The position numbers were made by a program, and so were the translations under genes. Below the pieces are notes generated by a model that saw only the letters and a list, made by a program, of their open reading frames with translations, made no database searches and was not told the DNA's origin. DNA of 64,000 bases from the NCBI GenBank assembly GCA_001567105.1, contig LMZR01000011.1, positions 1 through 64,000 of the forward strand, in the 5' to 3' direction. The number at the start of each line of letters is the position of its first letter. The first letter of the stretch is position 1. The DNA comes from Chloroflexi bacterium OLB14 (GTDB lineage Bacteria; Chloroflexota; Anaerolineae; Anaerolineales; Villigracilaceae). This document shows, one piece after another, positions 1 to 9,048 of this stretch.

Positions 1-13
1 TATAGGAACTATT

Positions 14-781
14 ATGAATCGAATCGAAAATGCTTTTGCAAATAAACCAACCTTCATGCCTTATTATCCATTGGGCTACCCTGATTTGGAAACATCCGTT
101 GATGTGATTGAAGCACTTGCCAAAAATGGAGCAGATTTGATTGAAGTGGGTTTATCTTTCTCTGACCCATTAGCAGATGGACCCGTAATTCAACAAGCGA
201 CTCAAACTGCTTTGGAAAAAGGAATCACAATCAAAAAATCTTTGCTGGCTGTGAAAGAATTACGCAAACGTGGTGTAGAGATACCATTAATTTTGATGGG
301 ATATTACAACCCCATGCTGGCTTATGGACTTGAGAAATTTGTCCGCGATGCGAAGGATGCAGGGGCAGATGGATTTATCATCCCCGATTTGCCAGTGGAA
401 GAATTTGGCGAGTTTGAATCAATCAATAACGATTTGCCTTTAATAAGAATGATTGCGCCGACTTCATCAGCGGAGCGAATGGAAAAAATTGCCAGAAATG
501 CTAATGGGTTTATTTATTTAGTTTCTGTCACAGGCATTACAGGCGAAAGAAAATCTGTTGCGGAAGGTTTATCAGATTTGATTGCAAATGTTCGCCAGCA
601 TACGAATATCCCCGTGTGTGTTGGGTTTGGAATCGGCACACCTGAGCAAGCCAAAGAAGTTGGTCAAATGGCAGATGGCGTGATTGTGGGCACTGCTTGT
701 GTGCGGGCGATTGGGAGTAGTGAAACGCCTGTTGAAACAGCAAAACAGTTTTCGGCGCAGTTTAGAGGCGCGCTTCAATAA
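14..781 (+). CDS. trpA: Tryptophan synthase alpha chain
   Basis: Cleaves indole-3-glycerol phosphate to indole and glyceraldehyde-3-phosphate in the cytosol; indole is channelled to TrpB. The 255-residue length is normal for this TIM-barrel family. The two catalytic acids are in place: Glu44 in LIEVGLSFSDP and Asp55 in PLADGP, eleven residues apart as in enteric TrpA. The barrel also shows the PDLP strand near residue 125 and the phosphate-binding GFGIGTPEQA segment. A GGAA lies just before the ATG. The upstream trp genes, if clustered, lie outside the window. The next gene is convergent. Confidence 0.97.
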   Translation: MNRIENAFANKPTFMPYYPLGYPDLETSVDVIEALAKNGADLIEVGLSFSDPLADGPVIQQATQTALEKGITIKKSLLAVKELRKRGVEIPLILMGYYNPMLAYGLEKFVRDAKDAGADGFIIPDLPVEEFGEFESINNDLPLIRMIAPTSSAERMEKIARNANGFIYLVSVTGITGERKSVAEGLSDLIANVRQHTNIPVCVGFGIGTPEQAKEVGQMADGVIVGTACVRAIGSSETPVETAKQFSAQFRGALQ

Positions 782-838
782 GGGAAATGTTATACCACCT
801 GAGCCACATGTGTCCTTGAAGCCTGTTTAAATCATAAA

Positions 839-2161
839 TTACATATTTGCTTTAATCGCCAATCCACCGACTACGCTACTCATTGCGTTGGACTCTTTCA
901 CTTTATCTTTGCCAAACAAACGAGTGAGCATATTTGTAAATAGAGGGATATTCGATGAGCCGCCTGTCTTTACGACCGCATCAATTTGACCAAGTTCTAA
1001 TCCAGATTTTGCAATGGTATTTAACAAAACCTTTTCCACTTCCACTAAATAATGGTGAATGTCAACTTCAAATTGATAGCGTGTGTACATATCCCATAAA
1101 GCGATGTTTTTATCTTCCAGACTAATGACCGTCGCGCCATCTTTTGAAAGAGCGATTTTCCCTGCCTCCACGCGATTATAAAAAGTAAAGGCTAGATCGT
1201 TATAGATTAATTCTATTAAAGCTTTCAATCGTACTGGGGCAATCTTTGCTTGTATCGCTTTTTCCAATATGGTTTTGTTAATCGGTGTGCCTAATTCAGG
1301 AAGCGCCATCCAATCGGGGATGGCGTGAATCATTTCCAAAATTTCAGGATGATGTTTCACTCGTCCAAAACCAAAGTGGGGGAGCATACGTTTTTCGATA
1401 ATGGTACGGTCGAAGTCACTGCCTGCAATATCTACGCCACCACTGGCATATACTTCACGTTTTTCATCACCGAGTCGCATCACGGCGATGTCTAAAGTTC
1501 CACCGCCAAAATCAAAGATAATTACATTTTGTGGTTTTGAAATAGATTGTTCATAATACAATGCCGCCGCAATCGGTTCTAATTCAAAATCTATTTCTTT
1601 GAAACCCGCTTTGTATGCGGCTTGTCTTAAAGTCTCTTCTGCCTTTTTATCTTGTTCAGGCGACTCCGAAAATTTAACAGGCGCCCTAAGGTAGCGGCAT
1701 GAATAGATTCACCTAGCACATCTTCTGCACGGCGTTTTAATAGACTTAAATAAGTCTTCGCAAGGTCTCCAGCAGAATAATGACGTTCAAAAAATTTGTG
1801 TGCCGCGATAGCCTTCTTTGCGAAGTGCTGTCTTGAGATATTGCAACAAACGCCCAGGCTTGAGTTCATCCACATACACATAAATATCGCGCACATAATG
1901 CATGTCGGCACCGCGATAATCAATTTCACCAGCCCATTGTTTTACAAACCGTCTCTGGCGATTGACATTATCACGATAATACGCTTCTGCGGCTTCTTGT
2001 CCCAAATAAGCACGATATTCTTTTGTGATATACAACACGGTCTTGATGACTTCTGGTTGTACATTTTTGGGGTCAACGGGTAATACGCGCACTTGTTCAC
2101 CATCATAGATAGCAACGCCAGAATTGGATGTGCCGAAGTCGATACCTACTTTGAGACTCAT
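839..2161 (-). CDS. yegD: YegD-like Hsp70 family ATPase, two frameshifts
   Basis: Hsp70/actin-fold ATPase of about 440 residues: a nucleotide-binding domain with little or no substrate-binding domain, as in E. coli YegD. The phosphate-1 loop GIDFGTSNS, phosphate-2 FDFGGGTLD and adenosine loop VKTGGSSNIP are visible, and GRPVKF matches YegD. The frame breaks twice. An A6 run (+ strand 1789-1794) has one base too many, and one base is missing near 1681-1686. Repairing both gives one continuous protein, and the two shifts nearly cancel. The ATG overlaps the stop of the upstream gene by 4 bases, so the two are probably coupled. The substrate is unknown. Confidence 0.85.
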
Positions 2162-3348
2162 GATGCGCTCCGCTTCTTTCCTGCCTCAGCTTGAATCAGC
2201 CCAATGGACAGAATCCAATCCTCAGCGGAGATAGAGCCGTTGCCTGTCATCTCACGAACTTGATGAATGTTTATTTTTCCAGTCGCGTCCAACACTGCAA
2301 TTTGATCTGTATCTTTGACTGCCATTGCTCCCATAAAACGCACACCTTGTTCGAGCCGACTTGCTGGAATCAGAGATTGTCCTTTTGAGTTGGATGATTT
2401 TAGAATTTCAATGCTGTTGCTTTCACGATGAATCACTTTTCCGTTTTGTGTGATGCAAAGCACCGAACTATTTTTTGGTAAGAGAAAAGCGCCAATGACA
2501 TAATCTGTTGCTGAGAGTTTGATGCGTTCAATAGTTGTGTAGGAAAGTTCTTCTACATCAAAAGCTGTGACCTTGCCTTCATAGGTTACAAAAGCGGCGA
2601 GGTCGTTTTTGTTTGCGAGCGTCATGTTAAAAGGCTGGTCAGATTTGTGAATTGCACCTCGTCCTAAAAAGTGGTTTTGCAATACGGAATCAGAAATGCT
2701 GGTAAGCGCTTTTTTTGTAAAACCACGGCGGCTGATTTGCAAAAAGAAATCAGATAACGGTAAATGAGAGAACGGAATAATACAAGCTAAAGTTTCACCT
2801 GCATGTGGCTCATTGACCAAGGTTGCTTGTTCCCATGTCCAAGTGTTTCCAATTTCTATAGTAGGAATATCACTTGCGGAAAATGTTTCTACTCTTCCCG
2901 AAGTGAAAAGAAAGAGCAGGGTTTCGTTAGAAGAGATGGTCAAAAGCCGAGGCGGTTCTTGATCTGTGACAATTTCACCAGAGAGGCTTCCCACTGCTTT
3001 TGTTTCTTCATCCAGTTCCACGCGAAAAACTCTGCCTTGCGCGTTGTAGATTAACAAGTTAAGAATAGAAGCGTTTTCTTCGGTGATGGGCAGGCTTGCC
3101 AGCGTAGATTCATCCACGCGAAAGCGGCGTTTGAACATGTTCAATTGATATTCAAGATGGGTAATTTGTTTTTGATACTCCTCCACGCGAGTTCCATTTT
3201 CCAAGGCGATATTCTCTGTAAGCAATTCCTCATTTTGCTCAGAGAGTTCTCGCAATCGTCTGACCACCAGCCTTACAATCGTAGCGGCTGACTCAGGTCG
3301 TTCATCAACTTCTTTCATCCATTCATCAATTTTGCTTGTGAAAGACAT
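2158..3348 (-). CDS. Coiled-coil protein with GyrA-C-like propeller repeats
   Basis: Not a named gene I recognise. Residues 1-80 are charged and helical, with a probable coiled coil around 30-75 (ELSEQNEELLTENIALEN). From about 85 to the end there are repeated beta-rich units with a hydrophobic-Gly-Lys-Val pattern (YEGKVTAFDV, QNGKVIHRES, ATGKINIHQV). These resemble blades of the gyrase/topoisomerase IV A-subunit C-terminal domain. No catalytic tyrosine domain is present. There is no signal peptide or membrane segment. It is the first gene of a two-gene unit with the YegD-like Hsp70, overlapping it by 4 bases. A role as client, adaptor or cofactor of that Hsp70 is inference. Confidence 0.6.
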   Translation of the reverse strand: MSFTSKIDEWMKEVDERPESAATIVRLVVRRLRELSEQNEELLTENIALENGTRVEEYQKQITHLEYQLNMFKRRFRVDESTLASLPITEENASILNLLIYNAQGRVFRVELDEETKAVGSLSGEIVTDQEPPRLLTISSNETLLFLFTSGRVETFSASDIPTIEIGNTWTWEQATLVNEPHAGETLACIIPFSHLPLSDFFLQISRRGFTKKALTSISDSVLQNHFLGRGAIHKSDQPFNMTLANKNDLAAFVTYEGKVTAFDVEELSYTTIERIKLSATDYVIGAFLLPKNSSVLCITQNGKVIHRESNSIEILKSSNSKGQSLIPASRLEQGVRFMGAMAVKDTDQIAVLDATGKINIHQVREMTGNGSISAEDWILSIGLIQAEAGKKRSAS

Positions 3349-3419
3349 GATCGGTTTCCTTTCGGGGAAACAATTATACTTGATAGACTTTTATCTAAGC
3401 AAGAATATAAGGAGTAATT

Positions 3420-3720
3420 ATGATATTAGAAGTGGCAATTTTGGACGTTAAGGTAGGCGAGGAAAAAGAATTTGAAGCTACATTTGCAAAAGCATCGAGA
3501 ATTATTTCCAGTATGCAAGGCTATATTTCACATCAACTACAAAGATGTATCGAAAAACAAAATCGTTATATTTTGTTAGTCAATTGGGGAAAATTAGAAG
3601 ACCATACGATCGGTTTTCGTGGTTCGGAACAATATCAAGAATGGAAAAAAATTACTACATCATTTTTACGATCCATTCCCAACAGTTGAGCATTATGCAA
3701 TGGTGCAGGAATATTCTTAA
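3420..3720 (+). CDS. ABM-domain monooxygenase-like protein, frameshifted
   Basis: Small ferredoxin-like alpha/beta-barrel protein of the antibiotic biosynthesis monooxygenase (ABM) family, which act as dimers on quinone-like or other small substrates. The N-terminal 75 residues read normally (ILEVAILDVKVG, ISSMQGYISHQL, RYILLVNWG). At the A7 run 3645-3651 the frame shifts. With A6 it continues as WKKLLHHFYDPFPTVEHY and stops at 3720, which is the expected family C-terminus. Read literally, the protein ends at 3689 with an unrelated tail. A good ribosome site (AAGGAG) precedes the ATG. The substrate is unknown. Confidence 0.8.
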
Positions 3721-3748
3721 AGATAAAACCTCATAGTGCTTATAAATG

Positions 3749-4573
3749 CTATAATTTTTTTTCTATCCAACCATCATTTCCATACTTCTCCTTGACCAAC
3801 TCCTCCGCACGCGTTAATTCTGATTGAGATAAATCCCCGATTTCAAACTCAATCCCTAATTCTTTTTCAAAGCCTTGCTTAAGTGCATTTGCGGCGGTAT
3901 CCCAAGAAATATTGATATTCAAAACTGATTCAACAGTTGTTGCTCTAGCAAGTAATCTAGTTTTTGCTTCTTGTCTGGCGGATTCGTTTTCAAAAACTAA
4001 AGCGTCGCAGATGCGAGTGAGGTCACCTGTTAAAGGAAGAGAACCATGTTGTAGCACGCCTTCTTTTTTTCTTGCTTGTGCCGAGCCGATTAACTTTTTT
4101 CCACTCACTGTAATTTCGTAGCTGGAAGGAACTTCAAAACAAACGGGATTCAAATTTTGTGAAGCAGTTTTATGATTTTCCTCTTCTACTTGTACGGGCA
4201 AACTTAATGATTGCACTGCATATAACAATGCTTTTGATAAACGATTATATGATTCCATCACACCACCAGATAAAATTTCATCGTCAGCATTTCCTGTCAC
4301 TGAATATGTGATTTCATCGGTGTGCAAAATTGCACGTCCACCTGTTAAACGGCGCACAACATCCCAGCCAAAAGATGTGAGTCTTTCAACATCAACATCA
4401 TTGAATGGTTGAGCATGACCTAAAGATAAACACGGCGGATTCCACGCATATAAACGCAACGTCGGTTTGGATTCGCCACGATAGATGTGTTCGAGAATCG
4501 CTTCATCCACTGCCATGTTCCATGCACCAGTGGATGGGGGAGTGTGAATGAGTCGCCAGTTTAATTTGCTCAT
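3749..4573 (-). CDS. lipM: Lipoyl/octanoyl transferase, LipM/LplA type
   Basis: Cofactor transferase of the biotin/lipoate A/B family, acting in the cytosol to attach octanoate or lipoate to GcvH or E2 lysines. Motifs: RRLTGGRAILH near residues 75-85, the Lys-containing segment GKKLIGSAQARKK, and LQHGSLPL. A cysteine in VCFEVPSSYE sits where LipM-type octanoyltransferases carry their acyl-thioester cysteine, which favours LipM over an ATP-dependent LplA. Length 274 fits. No lipA is seen in the window. A GC-rich dyad repeat lies immediately upstream of the start. Confidence 0.8.
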   Translation of the reverse strand: MSKLNWRLIHTPPSTGAWNMAVDEAILEHIYRGESKPTLRLYAWNPPCLSLGHAQPFNDVDVERLTSFGWDVVRRLTGGRAILHTDEITYSVTGNADDEILSGGVMESYNRLSKALLYAVQSLSLPVQVEEENHKTASQNLNPVCFEVPSSYEITVSGKKLIGSAQARKKEGVLQHGSLPLTGDLTRICDALVFENESARQEAKTRLLARATTVESVLNINISWDTAANALKQGFEKELGIEFEIGDLSQSELTRAEELVKEKYGNDGWIEKKL

Positions 4574-4608
4574 GCCGCCGTCCTCGGCGGCGAGACGCCG
4601 CCAAGAGC
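4574..4608. repeat. GC-rich dyad repeat
   Basis: The 39-base gap between two minus-strand genes is filled by a GC-rich element. GGCGGCG (4586-4592) and CGCCGCC (4596-4602) pair around AGA, and flanking CTC/GAG extend the symmetry. Its composition contrasts sharply with its A+T-rich surroundings. There is no clear T-tract, so it is better read as an intergenic repeat than as a terminator. Confidence 0.7.
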
Positions 4609-4612
4609 AATA

Positions 4613-5525
4613 TTATATTTTCAAAAATTCCTGCGCAGTTTGTTCGATAATTTTTTCATCCGCATTTTCTAATGGCAAGCGCACGCCCCATTGGGGCAAT
4701 CCATGTATATAATGAAGCAAGGCTTTGAGCATGGGGGCAATGGGTGAAAATTTTTCTAAGAAATGTCTTTGCTGATCAATTTTATTTTGAATTTCAGCTG
4801 GGTCTTTGCCTGCATTATATAAATCCCAAAGTTTGCGCAAATTATCTGATATTAAATTTGCAGGGGCAGTGATGGCGCCTTGGGCATTATTTTTTAAGGC
4901 ATGATGAAAATACGAATCAGTGCCATTGAGGACTAATAAATCTTTCCCAAACTTTTGACCAACTGCTGAGGCATACGCTTCATCATGTGACGAATCTTTG
5001 ATGCCTGCAAATTGAGTTGGGTATTTATCTTTTAGTTTTTCAAGCAGACTTAACGAAAAGCCGATGCCTGTCATTGGTGGGATGTGATAGCCGAGTAAAA
5101 ATTTATTTTGTGGCACAGCGTTATCAATCACTTCACTGAACCAATTGAACAAACCATCATCACTCACTTTGCGAAAATAATAAGGAGGTAAAACGACAAC
5201 GCCATCACAGTCGAGGTCAAATGCAAGTTTGGTCAACTCTATGGTTTCGGATAAACTCGGTGTGCCTGTGCCTGCTAAAATTTTGAATCCATTTAATTCT
5301 TTACGAATATTTTTAACTGTCTGCAATAAGGCTTGGCGTTCTTTTGCTGAAAAGGATGTCCCTTCGCCAGTGGTGCCGAACAACAATGCGCCGTGACATC
5401 CGCGTGAGTTAAGAAAATGTAAAAGAGCAGAAACAGTTTCAAGGTCAAGGGTTGAGGCGTTTTTTCTTTAATGGAGTCACAGCCGCAGCGTAAACTCCTG
5501 CTAGGGGATGAAGGTTAGTTGTCAT
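4613..5525 (-). CDS. Dihydrodipicolinate synthase/NAL family aldolase, frameshifted
   Basis: Class I TIM-barrel lyase/aldolase of the DapA/NanA family. FGTTGEG (the GTTGE motif) and GIKDSS, with its Schiff-base lysine, are present, as is YHIPPMTG. The open frame starts only at FGTTGEG, but the missing N-terminus is found upstream. From an ATG at 5525 it reads MTTNLHPLAGVYAAAVTPLKK, then breaks at the T6 run 5460-5465 (+ strand). With T5 it joins the rest, giving about 303 residues, normal for the family. The start overlaps the stop of the ParB-fold gene by 4 bases. DapA itself cannot be told apart from other aldolases of the family. Confidence 0.82.
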
Positions 5526-6388
5526 TTTTTAGTTTTCTTCTTACCTTTTGTTTTGATAAATTTTTTTGCCGCTTCTTTTGGAGGCAACAAGGGTTGGTCA
5601 AATGCTTCGGCTAAATAATGTTGATGATCGAGAACCCATAAATATAAATCGCTTTCGCTTTTGTTTGGAAAATCTTTTAACACATCACTTTGGCGAATCA
5701 CTTTGATGATGGGCATGTAAACTGTATCATACCAAGAAGCAATGGCTTCTTCTTCTGAAATATCTCGTTGTAAATCTAAGCCCATAAAATAACGATGCAC
5801 AGCAATATGTTCAAGCATTCTATCGAAGCCATCTGGAATGTTTAAATAAATATTTGCATCGGGACGAATTTTATCAATAGAAGTACGTTCAAGAAAATTT
5901 ATTTTAGCACCAAGAATTTCTAAATCTTCTGGTGTGATGCCTGCTGTGAGGTTAATGCGTGTGGAACATTCACGCACTTCGGCTTCAATAAATTCTTGTC
6001 CTTGTTCACGTGCTACAGATACGCGGTGATGACCATCTACTACAAAATAAACATCACTTACTTTATATAAAACCACAGGTGGTAAATGTATATCTTCATA
6101 AAAGGCGCGGTCAACTTTTTGCCAGCGTGTGGCGAGTTCATCACCTTTGGGCAGAAAAGCTTTATCGAATTCATGGTAGCGATTCAAACTACCGATGATT
6201 TGATTTACTGACACAGTTTTTACACCTCGATAGATTGGACCACCAATTTTGAGTGTTTCTTTAATTTCATCATACGAAAGTAAATTATTTTTCTTTCCAG
6301 AAATTAAAGCAAAGGCTTGGTTAATAAAAGATTTAAAACGCGCACGTTGAAAATCTGCTCGTACACGTTCATTGAGAATATCCGACAT
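5522..6388 (-). CDS. ParB/Srx-fold nuclease-like domain protein
   Basis: A 288-residue protein whose middle carries the ParB N-terminal-like signature VDGHHRVSVAREQG (about residues 118-131), preceded by PPVVLYKVSDVYFV. This fold occurs in ParB CTPases, sulfiredoxins and regulators. No helix-turn-helix typical of plasmid ParB follows. The rest is helical, with WYDTVYMPIIKVIR near 218-231, and the tail is Lys-rich. No ParA partner is present, so chromosome segregation is unlikely. It is coupled to the downstream DapA-family gene by a 4-base overlap and lies 8 bases after the metallophosphoesterase. The function is not known to me. Confidence 0.6.
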   Translation of the reverse strand: MSDILNERVRADFQRARFKSFINQAFALISGKKNNLLSYDEIKETLKIGGPIYRGVKTVSVNQIIGSLNRYHEFDKAFLPKGDELATRWQKVDRAFYEDIHLPPVVLYKVSDVYFVVDGHHRVSVAREQGQEFIEAEVRECSTRINLTAGITPEDLEILGAKINFLERTSIDKIRPDANIYLNIPDGFDRMLEHIAVHRYFMGLDLQRDISEEEAIASWYDTVYMPIIKVIRQSDVLKDFPNKSESDLYLWVLDHQHYLAEAFDQPLLPPKEAAKKFIKTKGKKKTKK

Positions 6389-6395
6389 TGCTAAC

Positions 6396-7022
6396 TCACT
6401 TTTTTATTTCTATCACTTTGTATGGATAGACATTGACAATTTTTGTGTTTGCGTATATCGTTTCAGAATCAGAAATATTGTTTCGGTAAAAATGAGTGTG
6501 ACCATGCAGTAAATATTTTGGCTTGGCGATTTTGATTAACCAATTCAACGCTTTGAAGCCTTGATGTGCTTGGTCTGAATCATCATGGATTCCAAATGGC
6601 GGGGAGTGTGTAATTAAAATATCTAATGAGCGTTTGTATCGAATGCTGTTAAATAGAAGTTTGGGTAATAATGCACATGCTCTCAGATAAGCACCAGTTT
6701 GGGAATATTGATTGACGCCATCAGGTCTGTATTGAATCGAGCCGCCAAATCCGCCGATGATAGTATTTTTATAAATTATAGTTTTCAGGTCTAAATTAAA
6801 TCCACCTTCGGCTTTCGAGCGGGCATCTTGTGAATTAAATTCAGGGTCATGGTTGCCTGGCACATAATATAGAGGCGTGCAAAGCATAGTGACAATATAT
6901 TCTAAGTATGAATAGGGTAAATCACCACAGCCTAAAATTAAGTCCACATCCTTAAAATGCCCTGCGGGTGCAAGCGTGTACATGCGCTCAACCACTTGGT
7001 CACTTACTGCCAAAATCTTCAC
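6396..7022 (-). CDS. Calcineurin-like metallophosphoesterase
   Basis: Binuclear-metal phosphoesterase. Metal-ligand motifs are present in order: VSDQV at the N-terminus, GCGDLP, GNHDPEF, THSPP and GHTHFYRN. The first motif has D-x-V where many members have D-x-H. Homology appears to start at VKILAVSD, so I place the start at the GTG at 7022. A longer form from an ATG at 7115 would add 31 residues without family character. It reads divergently from the kinase operon and upstream of the ParB-fold and aldolase genes, with which it may form an operon. The substrate is unknown. Confidence 0.72.
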   Translation of the reverse strand: MKILAVSDQVVERMYTLAPAGHFKDVDLILGCGDLPYSYLEYIVTMLCTPLYYVPGNHDPEFNSQDARSKAEGGFNLDLKTIIYKNTIIGGFGGSIQYRPDGVNQYSQTGAYLRACALLPKLLFNSIRYKRSLDILITHSPPFGIHDDSDQAHQGFKALNWLIKIAKPKYLLHGHTHFYRNNISDSETIYANTKIVNVYPYKVIEIKK

Positions 7023-7092
7023 AGGGTCAAATTTTGCCGTAGAAAAGCCATCTATGCAAGTATTTTGTAGGTAAATTGACAATATTAAATAT

Positions 7093-7121
7093 TTGCAATT
7101 CCCCTCTTTGCACACTATAAT
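7093..7121 (+). promoter_or_regulatory. Strong sigma-70-type promoter of the kinase operon
   Basis: TTGCAA (7093-7098) and TATAAT (7116-7121) are separated by exactly 17 bases. The expected transcription start, near 7128, is only about 10 bases before the ATG at 7139. No Shine-Dalgarno sequence fits in between, so the kinase mRNA would have a very short leader. Confidence 0.7.
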
Positions 7122-7138
7122 TCATTAATATAACCTAA

Positions 7139-9037
7139 ATGGAAACTAGGCGCATAACCTCCTCTTTTGGCTCAGAAGGCGACGGGAGATCAGATACACC
7201 ACGTCAACAATTAACTTCTGGAGCAACTCTTGTCAACCGTTACAGTATTCAAGATGTAATCGGTGTAGGTGGCATGGGTTCTGTTTATCGTGCGCGAGAT
7301 TTGCATTTCCCCAATGTGGTTAAGTTGGTGGCTGTAAAAGAAATGATTAACATGGCACCAGACCCTTTGGTGCGTCAAACTATTGTGCAAAATTTTGAGC
7401 GCGAAGCAAATTTACTAGCTACATTACATCATACTTCTATTCCTAGAATTTATGACTATTTTTCACATGATGACCGTTCTTATTTAGTTTTAGAGTATGT
7501 ATTAGGTAAAGACCTTGAAACAGTTATTAATGATACCAACGGGTTTTTACCAGAAGATCAAGTTATCAGCTGGGCAATTCAATTGTGTGATGTGCTATCT
7601 TATTTGCACAGCCAAAAACCAGAACCTATTATCTTCCGTGATATGAAGCCATCTAATGTGATGATTAATCACAATGGGGATGTAGTACTAGTAGATTTTG
7701 GTATTGCCAAAACGTTTCAGACAGGTCAAAAAGGCACGATGATCGGTACAGAAGGATATTCTCCACCTGAGCAATATCGTGGAGAAGCAACGCCTCTTGC
7801 CGACATTTATTCTTTGGGTGCCGCACTGCATCATGCTATTACCCGACGAGACCCAAGACTCGAACCTCCATTTTCATTTGCAGAAAGACCTATCCGTAAA
7901 ATCAACCCAAATGTTTCTGTTGAATTCGAAGCTGTGGTTAATGTTGCACTTCAATACAACCCTGGCGACCGTTTTCCAAATGCTACAGCAATGAAAGAAG
8001 CATTGATGAATGTTGCCCGTAAAACAGGCACACTTTCTAAAATTGCATCAGCACTTCCAGTTTCTGTTAGCGGAGCAGGGAGTATAAAGCCAATTTGGGA
8101 TTTCAAATGTGAAGATGAAATTCGTGGCACACCTGTGGTACATCAAGGTGTTTTGTATACTGGCTGTTATGATAATAATTTATATGCAATTAACGCGGCA
8201 GATGGAAAATTTCAGTGGAAATACCCATCTGATGGTGGCATTGTATCTCGCCCAGCAATTCAAGATGGGAATGTCTTCTTTGGCTCAGAAGATCAACGCT
8301 TACATGCTGTTAGCACTCGCACTGGCAAAGTAGTTTGGACATACTACACCGAAGGCAAACTTTATTCTTCTCCACGCATTTCAGATGGGCATATATTCTT
8401 TGGCTCAGAAGACCAAGACTTACACGCAATAAACCTCCAAAGCGGGAGAATGGTTTGGAAATTCTCTACCGATGCGCCAATTTACTCCACGCCTTTAATT
8501 TATAATGAGATGATATATTTTGGCACCGAATCTGGCTCATTCTATGCGTTAGATTTTCGAGGTACATTAAAGTGGCGTTTTTCAGCCAAGCGTGGAATTA
8601 CATCATCACCCATTATCAAAGGACAGGCTGTATACTTTGCCTCATTAGATGGTACCCTCTATGCACTAGATGCAAAGAGCGGCTGGGCAATCTGGAAATT
8701 CCGCCTCGGTAAAGGCTCTGTTTCATCACCTGTTTTAGCAGACGATTATATATTTGTCGGTGCAGCAGACGGCTTCATCTACTGTGTAGATACCCGCACA
8801 GCGAAAGAAGTTTGGCGCTTCAAGACAGACAATCAAGTTAGCAGTTCACCAGCTATCTTCAAAGATTCAGTATACTGTGGCTCAGTTGATAACTACATGT
8901 ATTGTCTGGAATATCGTACCGGACGTTTACGCTGGAAATTTGAATCACACGGACCAATAACTGGCTCGCCAGTGGTCTATGATGACATTGTTTATTTTGG
9001 CTCAACAGACCATCATGTTTATGCTCTGTTTGCCTAA
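7139..9037 (+). CDS. Ser/Thr protein kinase with 8-blade PQQ-type propeller
   Basis: Hanks-type kinase (about residues 35-300) fused to a beta-propeller (about 318-632). Kinase motifs: glycine-rich loop GVGGMGSVYRA, VAVKEM (catalytic lysine), FRDMKPSN in place of HRD, DFGIAK, and GTEGYSPPEQY. The C-terminal part repeats a VYFGS-D-LYALD-TG-W-F unit; eight copies can be counted, the last closing on the first. There is no transmembrane segment or signal peptide, so the propeller is cytosolic and probably binds protein partners. It heads a block with PP2C, J/vWA and FHA genes and is followed after 11 bases by the phosphatase. Confidence 0.93.
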   Translation: METRRITSSFGSEGDGRSDTPRQQLTSGATLVNRYSIQDVIGVGGMGSVYRARDLHFPNVVKLVAVKEMINMAPDPLVRQTIVQNFEREANLLATLHHTSIPRIYDYFSHDDRSYLVLEYVLGKDLETVINDTNGFLPEDQVISWAIQLCDVLSYLHSQKPEPIIFRDMKPSNVMINHNGDVVLVDFGIAKTFQTGQKGTMIGTEGYSPPEQYRGEATPLADIYSLGAALHHAITRRDPRLEPPFSFAERPIRKINPNVSVEFEAVVNVALQYNPGDRFPNATAMKEALMNVARKTGTLSKIASALPVSVSGAGSIKPIWDFKCEDEIRGTPVVHQGVLYTGCYDNNLYAINAADGKFQWKYPSDGGIVSRPAIQDGNVFFGSEDQRLHAVSTRTGKVVWTYYTEGKLYSSPRISDGHIFFGSEDQDLHAINLQSGRMVWKFSTDAPIYSTPLIYNEMIYFGTESGSFYALDFRGTLKWRFSAKRGITSSPIIKGQAVYFASLDGTLYALDAKSGWAIWKFRLGKGSVSSPVLADDYIFVGAADGFIYCVDTRTAKEVWRFKTDNQVSSSPAIFKDSVYCGSVDNYMYCLEYRTGRLRWKFESHGPITGSPVVYDDIVYFGSTDHHVYALFA

Positions 9038-9048
9038 AAGGAGTTTTT

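Noticed and set aside
1627..1929. Separate 100-codon minus-strand frame
   Set aside because: It is the middle of the YegD-like gene in a shifted frame; ERHYSAGD and GESIHAATLGR join the flanking parts once two indels are repaired.
5522..6388. Chromosome-partition ParB
   Set aside because: No ParA neighbour, no helix-turn-helix and no parS-like site was seen.
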